Below the pieces are notes generated by a model that saw only the letters and a list, made by a program, of their open reading frames with translations, was not told where the DNA came from and ran no database searches. From Hydractinia symbiolongicarpus (lineage: Eukaryota; Cnidaria; Hydrozoa; Anthoathecata; Hydractiniidae), in assembly GCF_029227915.1 (NCBI RefSeq), contig NC_079882.1, positions 11,780,001 through 11,844,000 of the forward strand: a stretch of 64,000 nt of DNA, in the 5' to 3' direction. Positions 19,670-33,174 of the stretch are shown here, piece after piece. The first letter of the stretch is position 1; each line of letters starts with the position of its first letter. The translations under genes and the position numbers were made by a program.

Positions 19670-22600
19670 ATCCGATAGTCCCATACTCCATTTGATAGTA
19701 CAGAGTGTTCTGTTTAATTTAACGTGCTTATTTTTCCTGCGGAGACTTTACTCTGTTGTGAAATTTTATTTGTAGCCTGTTAGTTTCATAAACAGACATT
19801 TGCTGTTTATTCTATGATCTCACACCCAATCTGGCAGTTTTAGCTAATTTTAAGACTTTTTAACTAGTTTTATTTTTATTTTTAAAGACAGGACGTTTGT
19901 TAATAGCAATATTGTATGTATATATTGAAAATCTATATCCTGTATAAAAATTGTTTATAATAATGATAATTATTATCGCAGTATTGCATTAGAGAAGATG
20001 AATTGCTTGTGATGGATTACATTGCATTGCTGTTTCACCATTAGGCATTACAATTGCATTGCACAACTGAGAAATTCAGCCTGTATATAAACAAGACATA
20101 GTCTTTACATGAATTTTATAACTGCTATGTAATTCATTTTTTATTAAAGTTTATGAAAATGTCCATCTGAATTTAATTTTGAAGCGCCCGACCTTACCTA
20201 TATCTGGGTTGTACTTCTAACTTGCAGACCCTCCAGTACCCATTGGCACATGGGAGTTAAGCTGATTTGTGTCATAGCTTTTACTGTCCTCCTGTTAGCT
20301 GGAATGTTATAATAAACCTGAGCCAAATATAACGGGATTTCAAACCCTTTTGTATATGCAACAATACTGCTAGGTAAGCTCCAGGAAAAGGAGTTATTGT
20401 TTTTTAGGATAACTTTTTTTAGGATAACTAATCTATAAATTGTTAAAAATTTATTCTTTTATCACCATATACCAATTTATTATTTCGCTAAACACCCAAC
20501 TGTTTACACAGCTGTGGGCTATTGTTTTTGACAATTAGTTTTATTAATCTAATTACCACAAACATGCCTTTGAAGTTGTTCAGAGGCTTGCTAAAACTGA
20601 TGTTTGGAAAAAGGCCTGGTTGATGTTAAGGTTAAAGGAATTTGTAAAATTTTGAATTTATCATCATGTTTTTGTGTGCAATTTTAATGTTTTACAGACT
20701 GCCAAATACAAATAGCTTTGTTTGATCAGATGATTTTTATCAGAAATTGTGGACATTTTTATGTGCTTACTGAAGTTTAATATTTCATATTTTATCACAA
20801 CAATCAGTTAGCCGTATGAAAATACCTGTAATCTGAATTTCCTTTCTTATTAAACTGGAAGAAAGAAAAACATTGCTGCATCAGAAAATCTATTACAGAG
20901 CTAATTGGCTCTGGTAACATCTGCACTAAAATTATATATGAGAATGGTCAGTCATTGTTTGAATTTCAATTCGATTTTTTTACTTTTGTCTGTGTTTATT
21001 ATTTTATTTCGTATTTGTTTTTTAGCTGTTTTTTAACCTTCCTTGTCTAACAGACTTATCTTACTCTTCATATTTTTTTTATCGTCATAGTAATCTTGAA
21101 TATTTAAGATAAAATGGCTTTTCACTTACATGTGAATAGATCAGGCGATTTTTTTATAAGCAACTTAAGATTTAGGTCAGATCTCATGTTTCTGATTTTT
21201 TAGTCAATATCTAGATCTGAAGTTGCTTAGTGGTTGTTTAATTTTGTTCAACTAATTTCAATTTATGTAAAAAGGGGGAAAAAGTTCTTGAAAATAAACT
21301 AAAGTATGCAACAAAGAAGTTATTATAGTTTACTTTTCTTGGAATTTTTTTTAAAGCGTGCCTCTCTCTATTTTCACAGCAAATAATCTTTTTTTGTTGC
21401 TTGTGCTTTATTTGTAGAGGACTGAAGTTGCTCAATAAATCCAGCTCAGTTGCTTATAAATAAGTGTCTTATAACAAAAAAAAATGTAAGATTTTTTTTG
21501 TTTTTTTGACGCAAAATCTGTTTGCACATTTTAATTTGCTGGTAAAATCTTTCATTAAAATTAAAGTTATTTTCCTGCTGTTTAATCTTTTGAGACTGCA
21601 TTGGACACATTTGTAAACAACTTAAGCCTGGTACCCACCTATGAGATTATAATATTTTTCTGCTTATTCTTATTCTTATAATAATAAGCAGAAAATTTTT
21701 ATAATCTCGTAATAATAACAAGGTAGGAATGTTTTAATGTTCTTGTGTTACTTTAGTCTTATGTTTAACATCTAAATAAGCATTCAAATAATTAATAAAA
21801 AATAAATCACAAATAACTGCATTCATACAAACAACGTTTAAAAACATGATAAGAATGAAATTTATTTTTAATTTAATTTCGAAACTATAAGAATTATCCA
21901 AGTTCAAGTTGTGAACAAATTGTAGTGGTTTCAGGACTTGTAGGGGAAATGACTGCTTAGTACAGTAAGTCTCCAGCAGTTTGTGACTGTTTGTATTGCA
22001 TGAGGAAGTTTTGTTACAAAAACACATTAAACAGTGGTTAAATAATTCTGCTTTTAATTTATAAGTTAGCTTTAGTGGAAGGTATATCTTGATAAAACAA
22101 AATTGTAGATCCTTGCTTAGGCTGATTTTTATTTAAGCCAAGTTTGATTTCATTTAGGATTCCTGTCATTTAATTTTAGGGGTTACCAGATGTAGAAAAA
22201 ACAGTGACTGCATGTTCTTCTCTTTTACTTGTTGTTTTAAAGTCAATCACACAGTTCCTAATGTCTGTTATATATGAATATATTATTATATACATTATAT
22301 GTCTTGTATAAACTCGTTTTTTAACTTGTAACATACCTGCTAAGGATGTATTTAAATGAGTAGAATTACTATTAAACTAAAATTAAAACTATTAAAGTTT
22401 ACTGATTAAATATTTTTAATTTCACTGATTCGGTAATGATTATACTGATAAGGATGACTTAAATTTATCAGTATTTTTGTACAGCTGCTGTAAAAATCAT
22501 TCTGGAAAAAGTTAAGGCATGTTATTAATCAAGTGAGAAATAATGTGGCATTATATATTCCTTTTGAAGATACATGTGAGAATTGAAAAATACATCTTTA

Positions 22601-22906
22601 ATAATGAAATATGGTAAATATAAAAATAGTCTTTGTTAACTTGCATATGGGATTTCATATCAATCTTTTTTAAATTTTTAATTTGAAGATTATAGATTTT
22701 CTTTAAAAGCCATATTGTGATGTTTTTCTGTTTCTTGTTATGTTGGCTTTGTGTCTTTTAATAATTTAATATGATATTCAATTCTGCTTAAATAGAAATC
22801 TTTAAAATTTAATAAATTTTTAGTGTACAAGCTTAAAAATTTTTAGTGTATAACAAACATTTGTTTAATGTTATTAAAACTTAATTTTAAGCAAGACATT
22901 TTTGTA
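19670..22906. other. Gene-free AT-rich region
   Basis: No supported exon in 3.2 kb. The notable structure is an inverted repeat at 21643-21708. Short reading frames on both strands look like chance. Confidence 0.5.
21643..21708. repeat. Long hairpin (inverted repeat)
   Basis: Arms GAGATTATAATATTTTTCTG and CAGAAAATTTTTATAATCTC extended by GCTTATT/AATAAGC, with a loop of about 12 nt. Probably a foldback MITE relic. Confidence 0.6.
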
Positions 22907-23003
22907 ATGGGTAAAAATAACAGCAAACTTAAAACTGAGCAACTCGAAGATATTCTTCAGCTAACTGGTTATACTGAATATGAGATACAAGAGTGGCATA
23001 AGG
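22907..23003 (+). CDS. Isolated first coding exon of a hippocalcin-like neuronal calcium sensor
   Basis: Encodes [12 protein letters not shown]... through IQEWHKG, 32 codons plus one base, with a GGTAGGC donor at 23004. It aligns residue for residue with exon 1 of the genes at 27681 and 37432, including the MGKxNSK N-myristoylation signal and the phase 1 exit within the last Gly codon. No matching exon 2 or 3 exists between here and 27680. Either it is an alternative first exon that splices to 27975, which phase allows, or it is an orphan left by partial duplication. The ORF is intact, which favours use. Confidence 0.75.
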
Positions 23004-24547
23004 GTAGGCTTTTCTTGTTTACTTTATTTGTTCTCCACTCTTAACTCTCTTTTCCCCTCTCTCAAGTCGTTATTCATTTGTTTTGCTTTCCCAAACTCAA
23101 CAATGGGCTCAAATGTTATGTGCATATATCTATCCTTGATTGTTTTTGCGGTATAAATCAAAAGAAATTGATAAGTAGTGCAGCAGTGAGTTGCGGTTAT
23201 AGCCTTTTCAGGCAAGGGACTTTTAACCACCTCAGGCATTCAGCTTAGTTTTGACACTAAAAAATGTACAGTCTGCTAAGTTTATCTATTTTGGTAATTT
23301 TTTCTCCATTAAAAATTAATATATTATTTGGAAGACTATCTCATGTGATATTTAAGATGATGAAGAAGCCAATTAGGATTTGGATATGTTTTTTAAAATG
23401 ATCAAGTAGCCAATTATTATTTAGATGACTACCTGATGTAATATTTAAGATGATTAAGACGTTTTTACCACCAACATCTTAACTCGACACACAATATTTT
23501 AATAGCGTTAAAACACACCACATTGCATTAAGAGACTGTTACAGTGAAAAAGTTGAGTTGTTTTTTCATAAGAGACCTACCAAGCTTGACTTTAAAACAT
23601 TCATACTTCTCACCTGCAACCATACATGTTATTGATGGAAACAGCCTTTTTTTAGGTTATTTTTCACAATGACTCAACACCATCTTTTGGCCAGTACTCT
23701 GGTGTAGACCAGGTAAACAACATTTGTACAATGTGCTAGCTACACATTCTAAAATGCATGCATTAAAGAACAATCCGATCCATGGTCGAAAAAGGTCCTC
23801 AAATCTTCAAGCGTACTAAAAGCCAGCAAAAATTAGTTGTTTTTTTTAGTTCTATCTAAAGTTCTAAAGTTGATGTGAAATTAAAAAGTTACAAATTACA
23901 AATTCAAAGTGAGATAACAGAATTTTTAATTGCTTGTGGTTAGGATTTTCGAAATTATGTCCAGGGTTGTAAGCAAGGGTTTTATCAATGGCTTAGTCAG
24001 TCAGGTATTTATTTTATTTGGGTTATGACACATCAGTTCTTCTGTAATTTCAACGAGTTTAAATGTACAACATTTTGATAATTACAGTAGTTAAAGTAAA
24101 ACAATTTTTTTTCTGAATAGTATAAAAAAAAACTTTACACTCCATTGTTTCTGAAGCCCAGTTGCTAATACCAAACATAAACAAGAATTTAAATCCTGAT
24201 TGAATTTTCTGGAAAGCATCATTTTTTAATCTCTTATAAAAACGTCACTTTTGAATTTGGTTGGTTATAAGAGAAATAAGACTTCTTAAAATGTAAATAG
24301 AGCATGGCAAAACTTTAAACAGTACTTTAAATATGTGACTCCTTCATTGCACGACTTGTTTCTACAGGGTGCTTAGGCCTGTTATACAATGGTTGCATGA
24401 TGAATTTCTCCTAACATAGCTTTTCATGTCTGTATAAGAACATTTTTTATTCAATTTTATTTAAATAAAAACTTTTTTAAGAGCAAATAGTTTTGATGCA
24501 AATTATTAATGTCCATTCATTCCACTTAAATTAATAAAGGTGGGTTT
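23004..24547. other. No gene recognised downstream of the isolated exon
   Basis: Checked for EF-hand codons (DxNxDGxI) on the + strand; none found. AT-rich, no clear repeats. Confidence 0.5.
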
Positions 24548-26400
24548 TTAATGATTTTGACGAATTATTTTGTTAGCATATTGGAGATCTGCAACAGTTG
24601 CTGTTTTAAAAAACAAAATGGCAGATGACAAGAGGTCTGTAGTACTTGTGTTACTGCACAAACTTCTTGATGCAGGTGATGAAAAGTCAACACGTGGTAA
24701 AGCAAGAGAGTTGAGAGTTGGAGAGGGCAAAATAGATATTTTATTAATATCATAAAGGAATTGAGAAGCAATGACAGGCTCAGATTCAGGGAAATGTTTA
24801 GAATGCCCATAATTGCAAATAATAATGTTTTTTTATTAAATCATTCGAATTGTAAACATTCCATTGACAAATTCAAATGTTTTCAAACGAACATGTTAAC
24901 GTTCAGAATTCTGAAATGATTGAATTGTCTTCAGTTGTCTACACTTACTGTTTACACTTCTACACTGTCTACACTTACTGTTTAAGTTTTGAGGGAAACA
25001 AGCAGGATCTGGTTTATGTGCAAGGGCAGTAAAGTGCACAAGTTTGACAGTTGTGTGATATTTTTTGCTGTTTATAGCTCATCATTGTTTTCCCAAGGTT
25101 ACCCAACATATTTTATTAAGCTGTGCAATTTTTTAAAATTTTTTAAAATGGGCATGTGCGAACTGGCGATTGATCTTTTCCAGCCATTTTTTCCCAAATA
25201 AGATCTTCTGTTATGGCCAAGGCTATTGTTGGTGGATTGTGACTCTCCAGCTCCTGAAGTATTTTGTTTGATGTGGGTAGGAAACTCTATGCGGATTCTA
25301 ACTTTTATGTTTCCAATAGTAGCAGGTATAATGGCACCATTTGTAGATTGAACTTTTCATCACCAAATTTATAGATGTTAGATGATAAAGTAACATGTAC
25401 CTTGCACTATTCACCAAATGGTAAACTTTCTGTGAAAATATCACACCATTTTTTCCACATACAGTTTTGGAAGCTCCACCAACAGAAACTGCAGTGTTAT
25501 AGATTATACTATAAGACCCTTTAGTTGATAAGGATGAGTTGAGGAGTTGATAAGTCAGACTGATACATTACTACTTCATAGTCTTGTGGGACATATTCCT
25601 GTGAAAGTGTTTCACAATATTCAGCATTAGATTGAAGATAAGTGTTATGTGGTGAATTTGAAAGAGCTCTGTCAGGGGATTTTGCAGCCCAGTTGTTAGT
25701 GGATTGGCAAATTGCACATCTTTCCAAAGCTGTCCAATAGGTTTCTGCCTTGCTTACTGCTGCATGTTGATGTATGGCTGCTTCTCCAACGTGGTTGACT
25801 GCTACCTTGATTAGGGACTGTTACCCGACCGTGTGAATTGCTAATTGGATGCGATCAATACAATTTCTTTTGTGCTGTATAAATGACTTCATCATCTTCT
25901 AATGAGAGCTGGTTAATGTCCTCAATTTTACTACAGGATTCTGCATTAAAACTATTGCTATCAGAAAATATTTTCTTATTGAGTTTACATAGTTTAAACT
26001 TAAGCTCTGTGATAGTTCCTTTACCTAATCTTTCACCTGTGTGGCTAAGATTGGCTGACTTTAGTAAACGGAATACTAAGAGATCCTCCAATATGGTTAT
26101 TCCATGTAATTTGATCTTATGATATATTTTCTGAAATCAAACAATAGAATGCTAAATGGGTAGGTTCTAGGCATTTCATAACTTTTGAACTCTTCTAGAG
26201 TCTGGTACTTAGTCAAAGTTTCGTCCTTTGAATATAACTTGTCTATACTAAGTACCTCTTCACAATCTATGTCAGGTTCAGAAAGTTCTATAACTTCTTT
26301 TTGACAGCCATTCCCTGCTTTTTCTTCTCCATTTTTTGTAAATTTACTTCAAATGGACATGAGTTTTTTCCAGACCTCGTAGGTTTTCGATTCACTTGAC
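24548..26400 (-). pseudogene. Degenerate Ty1/copia-like retrotransposon (gag-protease and distal pol pieces)
   Basis: On the minus strand, reading down from 26400: VWKKLMSI, then LSIDKLYSKDETLTKYQTLE (Gag core), MEDLLVFRLLKSANLSHTGE (about 26091 down), a damaged zinc knuckle CAICQSTNNWAAKSP where the usual His and last Cys are lost (about 25720), then a retropepsin trace around SKTVCGKN with KFGDEKF (about 25470-25360). At 24548-24740 KTATVADLQYANKIIR matches the stretch following RT in animal copia elements. Integrase and most RT are deleted and several frameshifts are present. Identity comes from motif order, not a search. Confidence 0.6.
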
Positions 26401-27680
26401 TAGATCTTTAACTGATTACATTCTTTCACTTTGTTCACACACTGGTATACAGATAAACGCGGTCAAGTAACTGACACTATACTTTACTTCATTTAAAGGA
26501 AATATCAGAAATAAACCATGTTTACTATTTCATACTTATTCTAATTATTACTCCAGGTTTTTATGGTGATTCGTTTTTGAAACAAAATTTAGGTGAATTG
26601 TGTATGCGATTATGGCGCGTAATATATGCTTTTCTAGATTCCTCACAGTGGCGTAAATTCTACGTATAGTATTAGTATTAAGCAGTATTTAAACCGAGAA
26701 CTATGTTTAAGTGAAAGTTGGATTTTCAGGAAATAATTATTTACCTACTAATTTAAGGATTATTATCAATTATTAATAATCAAATTTTTACTGAAGGTAC
26801 AGCACCTTTGAATATGCACGTAGTGTTAGGGTCAATTCTTTCATTCTATTAAAGAATTATAGTCTTTGATTGCGACACAAATACCAGTGTACGATTTCTC
26901 AATTAGAATACCATATTGAATTTTTACAGCTACCCACATTCGCTGCCGAAAAGCAAGATTCAAAGTTCAACTTTCCCGCCCTTTGATGAAAATTTAAAGA
27001 TGGTAGCTTAATTCCGAAATCGCGTATCAGGTGCACAAAAAAACTTGACCATCATTTAGGATATTTTTTCTGACAAAAGAATTAAGAAGGTTAAGACCCT
27101 TTCTCTCCTGTAGTTATCTATGTCTTAAATACACCCTTTATAATCTTCACCAAAAAATACACGTGTAATGTAAATAGAATCTTTTTTATTTTCCCAGCTT
27201 AAAATAAATAATTTATCGTAAAAATTCAAAGCTTTTTAATTTCAAATTTTAGTTTTAAACATAAAATATATTTATTTTTTGTTCTGATTTACAGCGAGGC
27301 GATGAGACTTTTATTCCATTTTATTTGAAAGTAATTTTTTATAAGTGCATGCCATTACGCAAGGTACATCTGTTTTGCGATATCGAAAGGTGTTTTTATG
27401 TTAGTTTCAGAAGCATGCATTTTAAATAATCAGCTATGGCTGGTTGGCTGTGTTTATATATTTTTATATATTTCTGTATCGTATATATTTTATCCAAAAT
27501 GAGCCTTATTATCAGAGGATTCTAAAATTTATGTGTTTGTGTGAAAGAAAATAAAAAGATATTTTGTGGCTTAAATAAAATTAACAATAAAAAAATCGAT
27601 TTGTTTGTTTGTTTATCTCTTTACTTAACGTCTACTTCTTTACTGTAGAATTCATACATATTCTCTCTTCTTGTTGAAAC
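26401..27680. other. Upstream region of the calcium sensor gene
   Basis: No coding signal. AT-rich; it should hold the promoter of the 27681 gene, but no core promoter motif could be assigned with confidence. Confidence 0.4.
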
Positions 27681-29329
27681 ATGGGAAAGCAAAACAGTAA
27701 GTTGAAGCCTGAAGTCATAAACGACTTAAGAGAGCAAACAGAATTCACTGAACATGAATTACAAGAGTGGTACCGAGGTATGACCTTTATCCATGCCAAC
27801 TTTTATGACCTGTGTATTCTCAAGAACTTCTTCTTTAATTTTTTTTCTCCCTTGTTTGTTGTTGTGATACTGCACAATATAAAATTGGCGTGCAATGGAG
27901 GATGGAATCTTTGGGGACAGCTAAACTGAAAATCCAAATCTTTTTTACGTTACAAATAAGACTTTCCCCCATAGGTTTTCTGAAGGATTGTCCTGATGGA
28001 ACTCTGACTGTGGAAGAATTCAAAAAGATCTATGGTAACTTTTTTCCATATGGTGATGCAGCGAAATTTGCGGAACACGTGTTTCGTACCTTTGACGCCA
28101 ATGGTGACGGTAGAATCGATTTTCGCGAATTCATTTGTGCTTTAAGTGTCACAAGCCGTGGTACGTTGGAACAGAAACTCAAATGGGCTTTCTCCATGTA
28201 CGATTTAGATGCAAATGGGTAAGGCGTTTGTTGTTTAAGCTTTTTGTTTCTGTATTAGGGTTTTTTAGCAAGGTTGCAGTCAACGAACCTTCAAAATGGT
28301 GAATAACTCCACAAACTTTGAAATCCTCTTTCTTTAATCTTAATTTTTGTTGTTTTTCTTTTCTTATTGATTTAGTGTTTTAACTAAAACATGAAAGATG
28401 ATTATCGTAATTTAAGTACAAACTACAAGTTACTAAAAAATGTTCACATCAATACGATTGATTGTAGACATCGATATTGTTCATTGACGTGAACATTGTT
28501 TGCATGTTCCAATTTAATGGCATTATTTACCGAAAATAAACGCCTAACAAAAAAAATATATTTTAAATTTTTGCGTAAGTTTGTTTTCGCCATAAATTTC
28601 TGCTAAAGCTACCCTCTTTGATGTGCAGACAGACAGCGAGCATTATAATATGTAACATACACACGTGATTAAAACATTTTTCACAATCCGTCACATTGTC
28701 GAGAAAAAAAGCGGTTTGTATCATAAGATTGTGTGCTGACTTGCTGAACCTTCTTATGAAACTGTGCGTGGTAGTATGAGAATTAAAATTTTTTTAGCTT
28801 TTTATCAGCATTAGACACACAAAGATGAAATAAATCTGCTTTTTCTACTTTTGGTCTAACAAATAGAACCTTTAGGATGAAAAGTGATATGATTATTTCT
28901 ATCTTTATACAACTACTTCTGCAGACAATAAGTGCATCAAGTTAGTGAAGTCTATGAAAAACTCCTATAAAATAGCGCTTGAAACACTGATCGAAACTGT
29001 TGTTATAATGTTTTTCTGAAGAATAACCCTTCACATGCATCACTGTCATATCGTTTTTAAAGTAAACCTTGAATTTAAATCTTTTTTTTAGATTTATCTC
29101 AAGGGATGAAATGTTGGAAATAGTGCGTGCAATTTATAAAATGGTGGGCAATGTTGTTAAAATGCCGGAAGACGAATCAACGCCAGAAAAGCGAGTAGAT
29201 AAAATATTTCGTCAAATGGATAAAAATACCGATGGCAAATTGTCTTTGGCTGAATTTATAGAAGGTGCAAAAAGTGATCCATCTATTGTTAGACTGTTAC
29301 AATGCGACCCTGCAGGGTCTAGCCGTTAA
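27681..29329 (+). CDS. Hippocalcin/neurocalcin-like neuronal calcium sensor, 3 exons
   Basis: Exons 27681-27777, 27975-28218, 29092-29329; GT-AG junctions, phases 1 and 2; 192 residues against 193 in vertebrate hippocalcin. [10 protein letters not shown] is an N-myristoylation signal. EF-hand 1 is the degenerate, non-binding form with the family's DCPDG. EF2 [14 protein letters not shown]3 DLDANGFISRDE and EF4 [12 protein letters not shown] are all Ca-binding competent. SLSVTSRG-type and FRQMDKN blocks are nearly identical to vertebrate hippocalcin, not to NCS-1 (QCDPAG C-terminus, [11 protein letters not shown]). A calcium-myristoyl switch protein that moves to membranes on Ca2+ rise. Exon 22907-23003 could be an alternative first exon. 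Confidence 0.95.
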
Positions 29330-29724
29330 TCATCCGTCTTTTTTTCAGTTTTTTTTCCAAACAGGGTTTATTGAGTATGGATTTTTCGAATAGACACTTG
29401 TATGAATGAAAAGCTACGTGCGATATGTTATTTTATAGTAATGAATTCGTCCCAGGGCGGTGTATTTATTTAAAGTCAATGTTCTCGTAACTCCGAATTT
29501 TTAATGTATGGTTCAAAAGTTGTTACAATGTTCTGTTTTCGCCTGTTTATGTTTTTTTCTTATATAATTTCTGTTACCGTAAACATATCTTCATTTTGAT
29601 CCTTAAAGTTTCTTAAGTTTTTTTGTTTTTTGTTTTCTCAATGTTAAGATAAATTTATTTTTGCACTGTTGAAAACAACTTCTGGTCCATTTGTTAATTT
29701 CTTATGTCGTAGTTATATTTGGTC

Positions 29725-29730
29725 AATAAA
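29725..29730 (+). terminator. Likely polyadenylation signal AATAAA
   Basis: First canonical hexamer about 395 bp after the stop codon of the 27681-29329 gene. Confidence 0.5.
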
Positions 29731-31305
29731 AATACAGAAAATATAAAGCTTCCATTTAACTCTCGCAAGCTGGTGAACGACAAAGCGTTGACTGTGTCAC
29801 GCGTAATTAATCGATTTAATGTCATATTTTTACGTTATACTACGGGTAAATTCTTATCCGTTACAAAACAAGGACAAGACAAGGCGTATGATATTCGTAA
29901 ACTAGCTCGCAAAACACAGACGTTTACTTTACAGTCATAATCAATTTTTGTTTCCCTACTAGCACCAAATTTCAATGAAATCAGAGTACTCAAGGTGTCA
30001 AAATTTCGAAACCAGGTAGTGAATAATTAGTATTATCCAGAAAGGGCATAATAATAAATATAAATAAAAATTATAGAATAATAATAACAGAATTTTGAGA
30101 ACAGAATAAAAAAAATTTCAGAAGGTCACAAAATAAACACAGCAGCAACGACAAAACAACATGTGAAGCACGACAGCAAGAGTAAGCAAAGGTGGCGTTC
30201 AATGTTTATAACTCGTGTTACACTGCGCTTCCGTAACTTTGAAACTCTCATAAATGTCACGCTGATACTTTTAGGACTGCAAGTCCCGCAGGTATGAAAT
30301 CTGTCTAATAGTTTCATCAACATGTGCGAAGTGGTAACGTTCCCGCTTGGTTGGTAGGTTGATGGCCGCGAGATCGAAACCGATGACGTTACATTTTTTC
30401 CCAAATTTTTATACGGACCTTTATACTTGCAGCTGGTACCAGACCTTTTTACTATTCACCATTAGACGAACCATTTTTTGCGTATCGAAAAAAGTTAAAT
30501 ATAGTTCAGTTGGGTTTGATTACAGGGCTGGGTCACGAGATTTCTTTGACTAACGCAACTTTGTTCCTCCTTACGGCCCAATCTATAGAAAAAGCAATAA
30601 CAAACCAACAACACGCGATTTTTATTGCCAAAACGTTGTAAATTAGTTGATATGATTTACAAATAAACATTTTTAATTACTGCCGCAGTGGCTGGGTAGT
30701 TGAACGTGACAAAAGTTTCGACAGGTTCAGTAGATTTGTGGTATCTCGTGATCAGAGCTGAACATATCAGGATATACATGGGATATGAGACCAATATGTA
30801 TAATAGGGATAATCTTTCCAAAGTATACAAGACTAGATAGAGGAACTATTTTTTGAAGATGAAATCTAGATATTTTCGTATCTTGTTCATTTCACTCACG
30901 CGAAAGGTTTGAGAAAGACAACCCTTTGTGCTGACTTTTTATTTAAAAAAAGCGTAAGAAATGTTCTTATTAGCCTTTCACGCTGTCTAAAAAAATACTT
31001 CACGCACAACTATTTTTCGCGTGAAATACATATTTCGCGCTCACTTAAAGCATAGGCGAACTGCGCACGACATGGCTCCTGAATAAAAGTTGATGATGAC
31101 AGTGTTGATTTTGAAGACCAGACCTACTGGCTTAGTCTGCTCCATAATAAATCAATTTACATGTTTACAGCCATCATAACAAAAAAAGTCAAAAATACTA
31201 AGAATGTTTTGATATTAAAAATATTTGTAGAGTTCACAAAAAACGGTATTTTCACCAAAACCTTTGCACAAAAACAACACACTAGACCGAAAATATAAAA
31301 CAGTC
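29731..31305. other. Intergenic, no gene; holds a tRNA-like repeat head
   Basis: No supported exon. See the separate tRNA-like feature at 30320-30392. Confidence 0.45.
30320..30392 (+). repeat. tRNA-derived SINE head or tRNA pseudogene
   Basis: A-box-like GCGAAGTGGTAACG (30326-30339), then CCCGCTTGG, and B-box-like GAGATCGAAACC (30370-30381) with the spacing of a Pol III tRNA promoter. The cloverleaf is not intact, so a SINE-type repeat is likelier than a working tRNA. Confidence 0.4.
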
Positions 31306-32090
31306 TGTGAAAAATACCAGTTTTGTTTACATCTCTGTGAGTGCTGAATTATTTACTAGGGCAGTGTTAAAAAACACTGGTGCGACCGCTTCTCGAACGC
31401 CACTTATTAGAAGGTTAGTACAAAGTTTCATACGGTGAATAAAACACTTTAGTAATGCCTTGCCAATGAAAGGAAATTTCTATTTTAAAAAAAAGTGTAT
31501 ATGCGAGCTAAATGTGTGAAAAGATATTGTAATTTTAAGCGTAGTTCACACTGAGCGATATCCAGCGACGACTAATGACAGCAGGTAATTTTTTATCTGG
31601 GTGAAGTGAAAATTATCGTTACTTATCGTGCTGTACAATTGGCTACAAATAACGGCGAATATAATGGAGATTTGCCTTTCGTGAAACTTCTTTTTATATC
31701 CATAACAATACACTAATGTTGTGGGCAACATGGGACCCTAACTGCAAAGCGAGATTTCGGAGCAGTCTGGGGTGACCAGGCGGTCGATAATTCAGTATAT
31801 TTACACAGTTGCCAAGCGGGTGGCTAAATTAAAAAACAATGGGATATATTTTTTTCTTATTGTGCCGGTCACGGGTCAATACACAAAATAATTAAATAAG
31901 AAAAAGTTGAAGATCAAAATAGCAAAAATCATGTGACGAACATATTTTTATTATTCTATGCTACTTACTGAACAAATTTGCGAGTAAAGAAAATAAAGAA
32001 AATTAAGATTCGTAAATGAAGATGAAGCCTCCATATTTCGCGTTCGATTTGTCGATGAATGTTTCCGGTCTGTATATTTACTAAATTATA
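31306..32090 (+). repeat. Direct duplication, first copy
   Basis: Blocks at 31306-31365 and 31800-32090 reappear in order at 32806-32865 and 32870-33165. The first copy has an extra 435 bp in the middle. Non-coding. Confidence 0.75.
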
Positions 32091-32648
32091 TAGATACTTG
32101 TAGTGAAATATAGTTACTTTTTGGTTATTGTTGTAGTTATTAAAAATCTATAATATTTTCTCTTTCGCTTAAAATTTATTTCCTGGCTGCCACAAAATAA
32201 TTTTTTGTTCACCTCTCCTTTAACGTGAACTTCTGCATTTAATCTCACCCAAGTATACACCTTTTTGAACGTTTGCATTTTCCGCAGTAAACCCTTGCCT
32301 GTAACAACTGCGTGGCAGGCAGAATGATGCGGGAGCTTGTTAAAGAGAGGTCATTTTCAGCCTATTTCTTACTACGAAAACATTGTTGAAACTTTAAACT
32401 ATCATCGAGTGTAGATGGATAACTTCTGATTGACATATATTGATATAAAGTCGTAATGATACCTTTGTGCGAAGAAACAGACTGAAAAAGACCTCACTTC
32501 ACCTAGCGCCTGCATCAACGTAGAAATGTAGATACGGTACAGTCTCGATGAAAATTACGGCAATTCCGCCTGCAGGATTAGTGAAGAGGTGAGGTTACTT
32601 TTTCAACCCATGCCGAAAGGACGTGTTTATTAAATTTGCAATATTTAT

Positions 32649-32815
32649 AAGAAGTGAGTAGTGATGTATAAGAAGTGCGCAGGGTCGTATAAGATGTACG
32701 CAGTGATGTATAAGAAGTACGCAGTGTTGTATGAGAAGTGAGCAGTGTTGTATAACAAGTGTGCAGTGTTGTATAAGAAGTGTGCAGATTTGTGTAAGAA
32801 GTGTACAGTCTGTTA
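32649..32815 (+). repeat. 21-bp minisatellite, first block
   Basis: Variants of a unit around TATAAGAAGTGCGCAGTGTTG repeat about eight times. Open frames here are a by-product of the unit length being a multiple of three. Confidence 0.85.
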
Positions 32816-33165
32816 AAAATACCAGTTTTGTTTACATCTTTGTGAGTGCTGAATTATTTATAATTCTGTATTTTTGCACATTTGCCAAACGGCTGGCTAA
32901 AGAAAAACAATGGGATATATATTCTCCTGGTCACGGGTCAATACGCAAAATACTTAACAAAAAAAAAGTTGAAGGTCAAAATAGCAAAAATGTTGAACAA
33001 CGTGTGCCGAACATATTCTTTTCAGCAGCTTAAAATAATTAAGCTGCTGAAAATACTGAACAAATTTGTGATTAAAGAAAATTAAGATTCGTATTTTAAA
33101 TAAAGATGAAGCCTCCATATTGTGCGTTGAATTTGTTGTTGAACGTTTCCGGTCTGTATATTTAT
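32806..33165 (+). repeat. Direct duplication, second copy
   Basis: Second copy of the 31306-32090 sequence, flanked on both sides by the minisatellite. Contains a perfect hairpin TTTCAGCAGCTTAA/TTAAGCTGCTGAAA near 33020-33052 that the first copy lacks. Confidence 0.75.
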
Positions 33166-33174
33166 TTACTGCGT

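Noticed and set aside
23024-23239. Minus-strand 71-codon frame next to the isolated sensor exon
   Set aside because: No motif or splice partner; AT-rich chance frame.
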